Positions 54,180 to 62,666 of a stretch of 63,983 bases of DNA are shown here, piece by piece (within the stretch, counting starts at the first letter, position 1; each line of letters opens with the position of its first letter). Source of the DNA: Planctomycetota bacterium (GTDB lineage Bacteria; Planctomycetota; Phycisphaerae; Phycisphaerales; UBA1924); assembly GCA_018242605.1 (NCBI GenBank), contig JAFEBP010000027.1, positions 1-63,983 on the forward strand, read 5' to 3'. A model generated the notes under the pieces. That model was not told where the DNA came from and searched no databases. It saw only the letters and a list, made by a program, of their open reading frames with translations. A program made the translations under genes and the position numbers.

Positions 54180-55229
54180 TCACGAATCCATGTCGTTCTC
54201 GAGCGTGGACTTCCATTCCTCGAGGTGCTCGAGGTAGATGCAGGTGCCGCGGGCGACGCAGGTGAGCGGGTCGTCGGCGAGCACGGTGGTCAGGCCGGTG
54301 GCCTTCTGCACGACCTGCGTGAGGCCGCGGAGGAGCGAGCCGCCGCCGGCCATGGTGATACCGTTCTCGACCAGGTCCGCGGCGAGTTCGGGCTCGGCGC
54401 GTTCGAGGGTCCGCGTCACGGCCTCGATGATCGCCTGCACGGGTTCCTGGAGTGCCTGGCGGATTTCCTCGCTGGAGACTTCGGTCTTGCGGGGCAGGCC
54501 GGAGATCATGTCGCGGCCGCGGACCTCGATGCTGCGGTCCTGCTCGACGGGCGCGGCGGAGCCGATCTCGATCTTGATGCGCTCGGCGGTCTGCTCGCCG
54601 ATCATCATGTTGTACGTGCGCTTCATGTGGTTGATGATCGCTTCGTCCATGTCGTCGCCGGCGACGCGGACGGATTCGCACGTGGCGATGTCGGCCAGGG
54701 ACATGATCGCGACTTCGGTGGTGCCGCCGCCGATGTCGACGATCATCGAGGCGGTGGCTTCGGCGAAGGGCAGGCCGGCGCCGATGGCGGCGGCGATGGG
54801 TTCTTCGATGAGGTAAGTGCGGCGGGCGCCGGCGCGTTCGCAGGAATCAAAGACGGCGCGCTTCTCGACGGCGGTGATGCCGGAGGGGACGGAGACGACG
54901 ACGCGGGGGCCGATGATCTTGCTGCGGCCGTTGACCTTGCGGATGAAGTACGAGAGCATCGCCTCGGTGATCTCGAAGTCGGAGATGACGCCGTCCTTCA
55001 AGGGGCGCACGGCGCTGATCGAGCCGGGGGTCTTGCCGAGCATTTCCTTGGCGGTCCAGCCGACGGCTTCGCCGTTCTTGAGGACCTGGTTGGTGCCCTT
55101 CTTCACGGCGACCACGCTGGGCTCGTTCAGAACGATTCCCTGTCCTCGCACCGAGACCAGGGTGTTGCAGGTCCCCAGGTCGATGCCCATGTCCACACTG
55201 AAAATCCCTATCAGACGATCGAATAGCAC
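54180..55229 (-). CDS. mreB: Rod shape-determining protein MreB
   Basis: 349 residues from the GTG at 55229, which gives the usual MreB length; an ATG at 55277 adds 16 unlike residues. Actin-fold signs: SVDMGIDLGTCNTLVSVRG phosphate-1, NEPSVVAVKKGTNQVL, IEEPIAAAIGAGLPFAEATASMIVDIGGGTTEVAI phosphate-2, and GGGSLLRGL adenosine loop. It forms filaments under the membrane guiding wall growth. First gene of mreBCD. Confidence 0.97.
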   Translation of the reverse strand: MLFDRLIGIFSVDMGIDLGTCNTLVSVRGQGIVLNEPSVVAVKKGTNQVLKNGEAVGWTAKEMLGKTPGSISAVRPLKDGVISDFEITEAMLSYFIRKVNGRSKIIGPRVVVSVPSGITAVEKRAVFDSCERAGARRTYLIEEPIAAAIGAGLPFAEATASMIVDIGGGTTEVAIMSLADIATCESVRVAGDDMDEAIINHMKRTYNMMIGEQTAERIKIEIGSAAPVEQDRSIEVRGRDMISGLPRKTEVSSEEIRQALQEPVQAIIEAVTRTLERAEPELAADLVENGITMAGGGSLLRGLTQVVQKATGLTTVLADDPLTCVARGTCIYLEHLEEWKSTLENDMDS

Positions 55230-55370
55230 GGGTGCGGCCTTTCCTTGGCTTCTCTTCGGATGGCTTGGCGAACACACAGGTTATGGACTACAAACAGATA
55301 AGGAAAGCAGTTGAAAGACCGGATCACGATCCGGGGGGCGTGTTCGGGATTAGTGCGGCGGGGTCGGTCG

Positions 55371-55406
55371 TGTCAAAAAAAAGAACCGGCGCCTGTGCGC
55401 CGGTTC
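55371..55406 (-). terminator. Rho-independent terminator for the sugar ABC operon
   Basis: On the minus strand a perfect 10-bp stem (GAACCGGCGC with GCGCCGGTTC, loop ACAG) is followed by eight T residues. It lies 25 bases after the stop of the sugar-binding-protein gene. Confidence 0.88.
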
Positions 55407-55430
55407 GGGATCACTGAGTTTCGGAGGGGA

Positions 55431-56405
55431 TTACTTCTTGCCGAGCCACTTGTCCCAGAGGCCGACGTACTTCTCGACGTTGTCCTTGGTGACGATCTGG
55501 AGTTCGAAGTGGTTGATGGCGTTCTTGGGTGACTTGTTCTCGTGGAGCTTGTCGATGAGGAGCTTCACGGACTCGTGGCCCCAGCCGTAGCAGTCCTGAC
55601 CGATGAGGCACTGGACCTGGCCCTTCTTGACGTACTCGAGCTGCTGGGGGAGGGTGTCGACGCTGACGACCTTGGCCTTGTCGTAGACGCCGTCCAAGGC
55701 GTTCTCGGTGAAGAGGGGCCAGCCGCCGATCATCGCCCAGCCGTTGATCTGGGGGTTGGCGTTCTGGACCTGCTGGACCATCTTGGCGGCTTCGGGGGCG
55801 GTCTCGGCGTGGTAGTAGGTGTCCTTGACCTTCATGTCCTTGTGCTTGGCGATCTCGTCGCGGACGCCGCGGACGCGGGCCTGGAGGTTGGGGGCGTTCT
55901 GGTTGCCGGCCAAGATGGCGACGGTGCCCTTGTCGCCCATGACCTTGGCGAGTTCGCGGCCGACGGCCTTGCCGGCCTCGACATCGTCGATGCCGTAGTA
56001 GGCGAAGCGCTTGGACTCGGGGGCGTCGGAGTCGAAGGTCACGACCTGCACGCCCTTATCAACGGCGGTGTTGATGGCGGCGGTCAGGACCTTGGCGTCG
56101 GAGCAGGAGACCGCGATGCCGTCGGCTCCGCTGGAGACCAACTGCTCGATGAACTGGGCCTGCTGCTGGGCGTCCTCGTTGTTGGGGGTGCGCCAGATGA
56201 CGTCGATCTTCACGCCGAGCTTCTCGCTGAGTTCCTTGCCGGCATCCATGGCGCCGGTGCGGGCGGCCTGGAAGACGGGATTGCCCTGGCTCTTGGCGAT
56301 GACGCCGATCGTGTACTTCTTCTCGACCTTGCTGGCGGGGGCGAAGCCAAGGGCGCACACAGCAAGGCCCGCGGCGGCCAGAGCGAACAGGTGGCGAACG
56401 TTCAT
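55431..56405 (-). CDS. Sugar ABC transporter periplasmic binding protein
   Basis: 324 residues from ATG 56405, preceded by CGGAGAAAGAAG. Signal peptide (about 1-22, NVRHLFALAAAGLAVCALG). The periplasmic binding protein (type 1, RbsB-like) fold is visible: YTIGVIAKSQGNPVFQAARTGAMDAGKEL, EQLVSSGADGIAVSCSD, VVTFDSDAPESKRFAYYGIDDVEAG, VAILAGNQNAPN. It likely binds a pentose or other monosaccharide and delivers it to the permease. It is transcribed after the permease gene with a 171-base gap containing a hairpin. Xylose is possible because of the xylB-like module at 14-17 kb. Confidence 0.92.
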   Translation of the reverse strand: MNVRHLFALAAAGLAVCALGFAPASKVEKKYTIGVIAKSQGNPVFQAARTGAMDAGKELSEKLGVKIDVIWRTPNNEDAQQQAQFIEQLVSSGADGIAVSCSDAKVLTAAINTAVDKGVQVVTFDSDAPESKRFAYYGIDDVEAGKAVGRELAKVMGDKGTVAILAGNQNAPNLQARVRGVRDEIAKHKDMKVKDTYYHAETAPEAAKMVQQVQNANPQINGWAMIGGWPLFTENALDGVYDKAKVVSVDTLPQQLEYVKKGQVQCLIGQDCYGWGHESVKLLIDKLHENKSPKNAINHFELQIVTKDNVEKYVGLWDKWLGKK

Positions 56406-56425
56406 AGTCTTCTTTCTCCGAAAAT

Positions 56426-56440
56426 CGCACGGATCGTGCG
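56426..56440 (-). promoter_or_regulatory. Hairpin upstream of the binding-protein gene
   Basis: CGCACG-GAT-CGTGCG is a 6-bp inverted repeat directly before the Shine-Dalgarno of the binding-protein gene. In the mRNA it could act as a processing or stabilising hairpin giving more binding protein than permease, or as an operator. Not decided. Confidence 0.35.
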
Positions 56441-56576
56441 GCGGCGGCGAGTGACCTCTGCCTGCCAGAACCCCGACTACACCGATCACCGCCGCGGCAC
56501 GCACCGGGGGGATCGATCGGGGCATCATAGGGCTATTTGACGCCTTGGCGGGCGGAAAGTTCACGCGTTCGGGGGC

Positions 56577-57809
56577 TCAGCGGCCCTGGGGGAAGAAGCG
56601 GGTCTTCAACTGGTCGAGCACGACGGCGATGATGATCGCGGCGCCCATGACGATCTGGTTGTAGTTCTGGTCGATGTTGAGGATGACCATGCCGTTGTCG
56701 ATGAGCTGGATGAGCAGGCCGCCCAGGACCGCGCCGAAAGCTGTGCCGCGGCCGCCGGAAAGGGAGGCTCCGCCGATGACGGTCGCGGCGATGACCTTGA
56801 GTTCGTAGCCGCTGCCGGCGGCGGTTTCGGCCGCGCCGAAGTAGCCGAGGTAGAGCGTGGCGGAGAGGCCGGCCAGCGCGCCCATGATGGTGAAGGCGGC
56901 GATCTTGACCCGGCCGACGGGGATGCCCGCGTAGCCCGCGGCGACTTCGTTGCCGCCGATGGCGTAGACGCGGCGGCCCAGGACGGTCTTGCCGAGGACG
57001 AACGCGCCGCCGATGGCGGTCAAGAGCATGATGGCGGGGGGGATGGGGTTGACGCCGCCGACCCCGTTGACGCCGCCGATGCTGAGCTTGAAGAAGCCCT
57101 TGGTGAAGGCCTCGGGGAAGTTGCCGACGCTCTGGGCCTTGGTGGGGATCGCGACGAGGCCGCGGAGGGCGGCCATGGTGCCCAGGGTGATGATGAAGGG
57201 GTGGACGCGCAGGCCGACGATCATCGTGCCGTTGATGAAGCCGCAGATCGCGCCGACGGTGCAGCAGACTCCCAGGCCGACGGCGAGCGAGGGGATGAGC
57301 CCCGCGCCGCCGGAACTGGTGACCGCGCCGTCGTACCCGACGCCTAGGGCGCGGCCCTGCAGCCAGTGGAGGGCGATGGCTCCGAACAACGCCGCGACGG
57401 CGTAGATGGAGCCGATGGAGAGATCGATGCCGCCCATGGCGATGATCGCGGTCATTCCCACGGCCATCACGGCGATGAAGCTGGCGTAAACGAGCTGGAG
57501 AAAGAGGTTGTCAACATCGAGGAACTTGTTGACCTCGCGTTTGCGGATGAGCGTGCCGCCCTTGCCGCTGCCCCGGTACTCCCAGCCCTCGGCGGTGCTG
57601 AGCGATTCGGTTTTGCCCGCGGCATCGGTGACGGTGATCGAAGGGCCCTCGGTGACGATGGAGGTGTCGGGGAGGGAGACCCGATCGACGCGCGGCTTGT
57701 TGCCGCCGAAGATGGTGAGGAGCGCCATCAGCAGGATGATGACGAGGATGAGGCCGGACTCCTGAGCCAGGAGGACGCGTTTGATGAAGGATGATGGGTT
57801 GTCGCCCAT
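56577..57809 (-). CDS. Sugar ABC transporter permease (RbsC type) with exported insert
   Basis: 410 residues. RbsC family marks include VGMTAIIAMGGIDLSIGSIYAVAALFG, GLRVHPFIITLGTMAALRG, AIGGNEVAAGYAGIPVGRVKI and GGASLSGGRGTAFGAVLGGLLI. After the first span (about 17-35), a hydrophilic insert of about 55 residues (37-93, beta-like, LPDTSIVTEGPSITVTD) is present where usual RbsC has a short loop; the insert would face the periplasm. It should import the sugar bound by the neighbouring protein. No ATPase (RbsA) gene is found next to it, within or upstream of the operon. Confidence 0.92.
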   Translation of the reverse strand: MGDNPSSFIKRVLLAQESGLILVIILLMALLTIFGGNKPRVDRVSLPDTSIVTEGPSITVTDAAGKTESLSTAEGWEYRGSGKGGTLIRKREVNKFLDVDNLFLQLVYASFIAVMAVGMTAIIAMGGIDLSIGSIYAVAALFGAIALHWLQGRALGVGYDGAVTSSGGAGLIPSLAVGLGVCCTVGAICGFINGTMIVGLRVHPFIITLGTMAALRGLVAIPTKAQSVGNFPEAFTKGFFKLSIGGVNGVGGVNPIPPAIMLLTAIGGAFVLGKTVLGRRVYAIGGNEVAAGYAGIPVGRVKIAAFTIMGALAGLSATLYLGYFGAAETAAGSGYELKVIAATVIGGASLSGGRGTAFGAVLGGLLIQLIDNGMVILNIDQNYNQIVMGAAIIIAVVLDQLKTRFFPQGR

Positions 57810-58827
57810 GAGTGGGCGGAGAGTAGCGGGGGAGAGGGCGGGAGAGAATCGGGGCGGTGGTGGGCGTGGGGCGGATGAAGTTTTGGTGGCGGTGGAAGGC
57901 TCGGGCGGGTCGATCGCGAGGGGGCTGGAAGGAAGAGTGACGGGGATGGGAGAATGAGATCGTGCGGATGAAGTTTTGGTGCGATGCGCGCGGCGCGGGG
58001 AGTTGAGTTATTGGGACGTTTGTGTGGGGAGAGGCGTTGAGGGAAGGGCAGAAGACGTTGGCGGGGCCGGGTAGGTTCGGGAGGCGACGCGGCGGGGTTG
58101 GCGCTGGTGCGGATGAAGTTTTGGTGTGGTGTGCGCGAGCGAAACGTGGCGGGGAGAGGATTCGGACGCGACGTAGGGCCGTGGCTGGGCGGCCGGTTTG
58201 GGCGGGGTCGGGCCGGGGAGTGTGGATGAACCTTTGGTTCGGTGTGCGCGAGCGAAGGGTGGCGGAGAGTGGATTGGACGCGACGGCGGGCGTGGCTGGG
58301 CGGCCGTTGTGGGCGGGGTCGGGCGGAGAGTGCGGATGAAGTTTTGGTGTTGAGCGCGCGGCGCGTTACCGGGGCGTTATCCGGACGTTTGACGGTCGAG
58401 ACGGGTGCGATGAAGGCGGGTGGGAGCCGGAAGGACTATGGCCGGAGGGATGACGGTGCGGATGAACTTTTGGTGTTGGGTGGGTAGGGCGTTGAAGTGA
58501 CCGCGATTGGAAGTCGAGTCGGCGAAGGGGATTCTGGTCTGCACGGGTGCAGGACTTGGGATTGCTCTCGCCCGGTGGCAGCGCTGATGAACTTTTGGTG
58601 CTGAATGCGCGGTGGTGCCGCGGGCGGGTCAGGCAAGTAGGTTGTCAAAGAGCGAATGGGCTGCTGCGGGGGGTGTACGCGGGAGCGGCGGGTTGGTGCG
58701 AGGTTTTGTTTGGAGGTGACGCGGGTGTGCGCACGGTTTGGGATGGGGGCGTGCTCGCCGAGCGGGTGGCTGGCATCCGACCGACTACTTGATCATGGCC
58801 CTTGACGCCGAGATCACGAGAGCGCGG
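57810..58827. repeat. G-rich gene-free region with seven spaced copies of an 18-bp motif
   Basis: No convincing gene. The motif GCGGATGAAGTTTTGGTG or a close variant occurs at 57871-57888, 57964-57981, 58109-58126, 58222-58239, 58332-58349, 58458-58475 and 58583-58600, all in the same orientation. The start-to-start distances are 93, 145, 113, 110, 126 and 125 bp. The seventh base pair after ATGAA varies (G or C); copy 4 is the most diverged (ATGAACCTTTGG). Most copies are followed within 3-6 bases by a GYGCGCG stretch. The plus strand is strongly G-rich: 58021-58080 has 33 G and 7 C. The motif also reads ATG-AA(G/C)-TTT-TGG, i.e. Met-Lys/Asn-Phe-Trp. No known element type fits. Confidence 0.75.
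58109..58331 (+). repeat. Tandem repeat of about 111 bp with ATGA-linked short frames
   Basis: Two neighbouring units, 58109-58221 (113 bp) and 58222-58331 (110 bp), are alike over their whole length, including GTGTGCGCGAGCGAA, GTGGCTGGGCGGCC and GGGCGGGGTCGGGC. Unit 1 holds a 38-residue frame (58113-58229, MKFWCGVRER start, GECG end), unit 2 a 37-residue frame (58226-58339, MNLWFGVRER start, GECG end). Each stop overlaps the next unit's ATG as ATGA. Whether either frame is translated is unknown; ribosome-site-like GGAG lies upstream of the frames at 58226 and 58336. Confidence 0.7.
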
Positions 58828-59400
58828 TCAATCCGGGTACGGCAACCGCAACTTCATCTCGACGATGAACTCAGCGTAAGTGATCAAGTCTGAGTGGAAC
58901 TCGGCGAAACTGCCAATGTCGCGGTCGCGATAGGCGTGTACCGCATTGCGCCGTTGCTGTACGCGGGCGGACCACGCATCCCACCTTTGTATTTCGTCTG
59001 GGACCCATACGTCCGCGTTGAGAAAGGTGCGAAGGCCTTCAAGCGTCGCGGCGTCCGGATCGATCATTCTTCCACGCTTACGCATCGGATTGCTGCTTTT
59101 GCGGTAGTCCTCCAGAAAGACGCTCAGAAACGTTTTGAAGGAGCCTTCCATCAAGGAGCCAAGATTGGTCCACGCCAAGATCAGCCGGGCGTCATGGTCG
59201 GGGCCCTTACGCTTGCTGATCCAAAGGGAAAGCGTGTGGGACAGGGCGACCTGCCGGTCCAGCCGAGATTTTGCGAGCAACTCAGCAGCGGCCTTAGGCG
59301 CCCAGCCGTGAGACTTCTCCCAGAACGAGCGAATCTCCTCATTGGTGTCGCAAATGGTCTGAATCGATGCTGTGATCTGTGTTCTTGTTGGTACAGGCAT
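58828..59400 (-). CDS. Hypothetical protein, HEPN-like motif
   Basis: 190 residues from ATG 59400; a TTG at 59424 is an alternative. The protein is all-helical, no membrane span. The late QQRRNAVHAYRDRDIGSF sequence contains R-x4-H (Arg150 to His155) with an Asn, as in HEPN-fold RNases and toxins, and its following FAEFHSDLITYAEFIVEM helix is usual after that motif. There is no evident antitoxin partner. It lies alone between the G-rich repeat region and an Ig/dockerin secreted protein, with an accessory character. HEPN function is an inference. Confidence 0.6.
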   Translation of the reverse strand: MPVPTRTQITASIQTICDTNEEIRSFWEKSHGWAPKAAAELLAKSRLDRQVALSHTLSLWISKRKGPDHDARLILAWTNLGSLMEGSFKTFLSVFLEDYRKSSNPMRKRGRMIDPDAATLEGLRTFLNADVWVPDEIQRWDAWSARVQQRRNAVHAYRDRDIGSFAEFHSDLITYAEFIVEMKLRLPYPD

Positions 59401-59574
59401 CGGGGGATCTTTCGGTGTTCGCAATGACCGCTAAAGCGTTGGGCAGGGGCCTGCGCTCAGTCTCGCTGCGCTCGACTTCGCACCGACTACCGCCCCGGCG
59501 GGAGGACAGAGACCGTGATGCTGTGATCCGGTCTCATTCAGAGTGGCTCAGAGAATGCAGGCAGGCCAAAGAGG

Positions 59575-61533
59575 TCAGCAGCCCGCTTCCCAGTGCTCGA
59601 AGAACGAACTCACGTCGGCACCGTCAATCCCACCGTCGGCGTTCACGTCCGCGGCGTAGTTGCCCGCTTGCCAATTACTGAAGAAAGCTCCAATATCGGC
59701 CCCGTCGATTCCTCCGTCGCAATTATGGTCACCGATGCAGATTGTGATCGTGACCGAATGGCTGGTGACGGTACCACATGAGTTTGTGACCACGCAGTCG
59801 TATGACAACTCGGTATCGGCAAGCTGGACGTTCATCAACCTGAGCGAAGCCGTTTCGGCTGTAGAGTTGATTGCCGTGCTGATGGGTACGCCGTTGATTC
59901 GCCAGCGATATGTCCATGGCCTCCAGTTGGCGGCGACCAGACTGAACGTCACGGTGCTGCCGATACAAGCAACGCTTGACTCCGGCTGCTCTGAAATGGT
60001 GGGCGGTCCACAGGGTATGATCCGGCCGCGGCGATCATCGGGATCAACGGGTTCGTTGCTGCCGGGACTACAGAGCCCAGGGCGGGGTGCCAATAGCAGG
60101 AAATTCGCACCGCAAGGGACATTCACCGCGTCGCCGTCGTGGATCAAGAAATCCTGTGGAATGTCGGTAGGAAATCCTCCGATCGGTGTCGGGCCGGTCA
60201 CGATCGGAATGTTATTCGATGACGCTATCGCACCGGGAACTCGAAACTGCTGATTGCTCGCCAAAACAGTCGAGGTGGCGCTGAAAACGCCGATTGCATC
60301 TTTCTGAGGGTTGTTGGTATCGCCGCACGGGTAATACCCGTTGAGCGATGTCACTCTCACCTGCCGACCGCAGGAAATTCCGCAGTCCGCCAGATTGACA
60401 ATTGATGGCGGCGCCGAATTTGGATCGCCGTTGACTCTCAGAAAGGTACCCTTTGGATCAAAGATCACCGTGCAGCACGATTCGCCGACATCCAGTGTGG
60501 CTGGTTGGCTCGTGGAATCGGTGCATGCACCGATTGGACTCGACACTACACAGTCATAGACTCCAGCATCTTCGAGCCGAACGTTGGTGATCACCAGCGT
60601 CTCTGCAGTCGCGCCGCTGATAACGGATCCTGTCGCGGTCGGACCGTCCACGATCGCAAAGCCGTCGCGCCGCCACTGCCGTGTGAGGGAGGAAATACCC
60701 TCCACACGAAAAGTAAATGCGGCCGCCTCACCGGGGCAATGAGTGGCGGGAATAGGCTCTTCGAGCACTGTTGTACAGGGGGCGACAATCCGCACGTGCA
60801 CATAATGGCCGACTGAAATGTTGTCGCTTCCGGGAGAAAGGCCAGACACCCATCCTGCCTCTACCGATTCGAGCGAATAGCCACCGGCTCCGAGCATTAC
60901 ATTAAATGTCGCGTTGCGATCTTCAATGCGAACCCAAGGACCGCAGTAGTCATGTTGCGCAGCATCGTGGCCACCGGTAAACTGCCGTGGGATTGAACTG
61001 ATGGATCCACAATTCGCTCCGGGAAGTCCGGTAAAGTTGCTGCCGAATAAGTTATATCGGACACTGGAACCTCGCGTTCCAGACTGTCCCTGGGCTGCGG
61101 GTGACATCACAACTGAAACTTCGGCTACTACGGCTCGATCCAAGGCAAAGAAGGACTGAATCTGGGCGTCCCCACCCGAACTTGCCCCGCCACCGCAGCC
61201 TGCGTCCCCAGACAAATGACCCGTTGCCGCGAATCCGCCGAAAAATCGCAACGAGATTTGGTCTGGCGTAAACGCAGCAATAAGAGTCGCATTTGCTGTG
61301 CCGCTCCCAGAAAATTCGTCGCCCGAAACGGCGCGTGAGTAATTCACAGACTGGTTCGTCCAGTGTATTTGATCCGACGCAGACCAATCGCCGAAGGAGT
61401 AGCAACCGCGATACCCGGTGCCAATAGTCATAGATGTCGTACTTGATCCGAGTTGAAAACTCGGTTGACGGGCTTGAGTATTGTGCACAACGCTTAGCAC
61501 AGCGGCCGCGAACAACCACCGTCGAAGAACCAT
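59575..61533 (-). CDS. Secreted protein with Ig-like domains and dockerin-like C-terminus
   Basis: 652 residues from ATG 61533 after a GGGGGG site; upstream in-frame starts lack a signal peptide. The signal sequence is VLRRWLFAAAVLSVVHNTQARQ. Two immunoglobulin-like repeats are visible (CPGEAAAFTFRVEG with ...EDAGVYDCVVSS, and SVACIGSTVTFSLVAANWRPW with ...LSYDCVVTNSCGTV). The C-terminal tail (GDHNCDGGIDGADIGAFFSNW and a second DVNADGGIDGAD, ending EHWEAGC) is the same dockerin-like element as in the protein at 1700. It is probably a cell-surface or exported protein; the N-terminal half is not recognised. Confidence 0.85.
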   Translation of the reverse strand: MVLRRWLFAAAVLSVVHNTQARQPSFQLGSSTTSMTIGTGYRGCYSFGDWSASDQIHWTNQSVNYSRAVSGDEFSGSGTANATLIAAFTPDQISLRFFGGFAATGHLSGDAGCGGGASSGGDAQIQSFFALDRAVVAEVSVVMSPAAQGQSGTRGSSVRYNLFGSNFTGLPGANCGSISSIPRQFTGGHDAAQHDYCGPWVRIEDRNATFNVMLGAGGYSLESVEAGWVSGLSPGSDNISVGHYVHVRIVAPCTTVLEEPIPATHCPGEAAAFTFRVEGISSLTRQWRRDGFAIVDGPTATGSVISGATAETLVITNVRLEDAGVYDCVVSSPIGACTDSTSQPATLDVGESCCTVIFDPKGTFLRVNGDPNSAPPSIVNLADCGISCGRQVRVTSLNGYYPCGDTNNPQKDAIGVFSATSTVLASNQQFRVPGAIASSNNIPIVTGPTPIGGFPTDIPQDFLIHDGDAVNVPCGANFLLLAPRPGLCSPGSNEPVDPDDRRGRIIPCGPPTISEQPESSVACIGSTVTFSLVAANWRPWTYRWRINGVPISTAINSTAETASLRLMNVQLADTELSYDCVVTNSCGTVTSHSVTITICIGDHNCDGGIDGADIGAFFSNWQAGNYAADVNADGGIDGADVSSFFEHWEAGC

Positions 61534-61837
61534 TGGTGCCCCCCGAGCAATCGACCCCCCACACTGGCCTACGAAGCTCTTCTCGTTCGTGAATGCTGAT
61601 TCCCTACAAGAGGAGGTTGCACTTGTTTCGGCTAGCCGACGCTTTGTGGACCGGATCATTGCGTTCTCCTCAAGCACGTGCCAAAAGTCATATATTTGGT
61701 CTTCTGCTGTCGTCCCCAAGCGGTCGAGTATAGGTAAAAACGCCGAACTCTACAAGGCAAATTTGACTTGCCCGGAATATCTGAGCCAGTCCGAGTGAGA
61801 GCGGATCGGGCAAGAATGCCCCAAAATGGCGCTAGAC
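61534..61837. other. Intergenic region of 304 bp
   Basis: Lies between two divergent genes. AT-richer than its neighbours. Holds the leader of the secreted Ig protein and, at the right end, the start of the IS3 remnant. No insertion-sequence terminal repeats are recognisable. Confidence 0.4.
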
Positions 61838-62131
61838 ATGAAGCGCAAAAGGCATACGACAGAACAGATCATCCGCAAGCTCCGCGAAGCCGAGCAGATG
61901 GAAGCAGCGGGGCGGTCCGCGGCTCAGATCGGCCAGAAGCTGGAGATCTCCGCGGCGACGTTGGCCCGCTGGCGATCGCAGTTCCGCGGCATGGGTGAGG
62001 CGGAGGCCAAGCGGTTGGGGGTGTTGGAGGAGGACGGCCGACGGTTGAACAAGGCCGCTACCGACCTGATGCCGGAAGGCATCAATGGTCAGGCATCGGG
62101 AATCAGGGTGAGCAATCGCTATTGCCGGTGA
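61838..62131 (+). pseudogene. IS3-family transposase orfA remnant
   Basis: 97 residues from ATG 61838 (KRKRHTTEQIIRKLREAEQ..., then LEISAATLARWRSQFRGM), which is the N-terminal helix-turn-helix of IS3-type OrfA (DUF/HTH_Tnp_1). The usual leucine-zipper region is only partly present (AKRLGVLEEDGRRLNKAATDL) and the sequence then departs. OrfB, with the DDE catalytic domain, is absent. So this is a truncated and inactive insertion-sequence relic. No flanking inverted repeats were found. Confidence 0.7.
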
Positions 62132-62666
62132 GGGCTTGCGCTACCTTCGAGATTTGTCCCGCAGTTCAAGGGTTGGTGTGCTGCGGTCGCGGTGACAGGT
62201 GGACACGTGACGCCCGGGGACGACCGGCGTTTGGTATTGCGATTGAGATAAAAAAGGACATCCGTCAGCCTACGTTCTGTTGGGACTGTGCCGAACTGTT
62301 CGACAATGAGTCCTCTGTGCCAACACTCTTGACACGCTGAGGCCTCCTCCGCCCCTGCCGGGGCGGTTTGGATTTGCGTGGGCTCCCACGGGTTCCGCGA
62401 CGCTCAGGGCGGCGTCGCTGCACCCGTGGCAACATGCCGCGGCCCCGATGGGGCCGAAGAGGCTCAGCATCACGCGGATGGGTGTCGATGGGCGTTGTCG
62501 GGTGGCGAGGGAGTTGGGGAGGTGGCTTGCGTTGGCTGCGTGCGATCCCGGTCTTCGCTTCGCAGAGCCTGCGCTCAGGCCGGGCGTCGGTGGAAGCGAG
62601 TGGGGTTGGTGGCAATAATGAGGAAGCGTTCTCAAGAATGAGGGCGTCGTTGTTCGGGCGCAGGGC
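62132..62666. other. Gene-free stretch, about 535 bp
   Basis: No gene supported. A hairpin CCGCCCC-TGCC-GGGGCGG followed by TTT lies at 62349-62369 and could end transcription from the left. Open frames here are Pro/Arg-rich antisense by-products. Confidence 0.4.
62349..62369 (+). terminator. Possible terminator hairpin
   Basis: A 7-bp GC-only stem with a TGCC loop is followed by TTT. There is no well-supported gene just upstream, so its role is uncertain. Confidence 0.35.

Noticed and set aside
57871..58600. CRISPR array interpretation of the spaced 18-bp motif
   Set aside because: Spacings vary from 93 to 145 bp, the repeat is not palindromic and is shorter than CRISPR repeats, and no cas genes are present.
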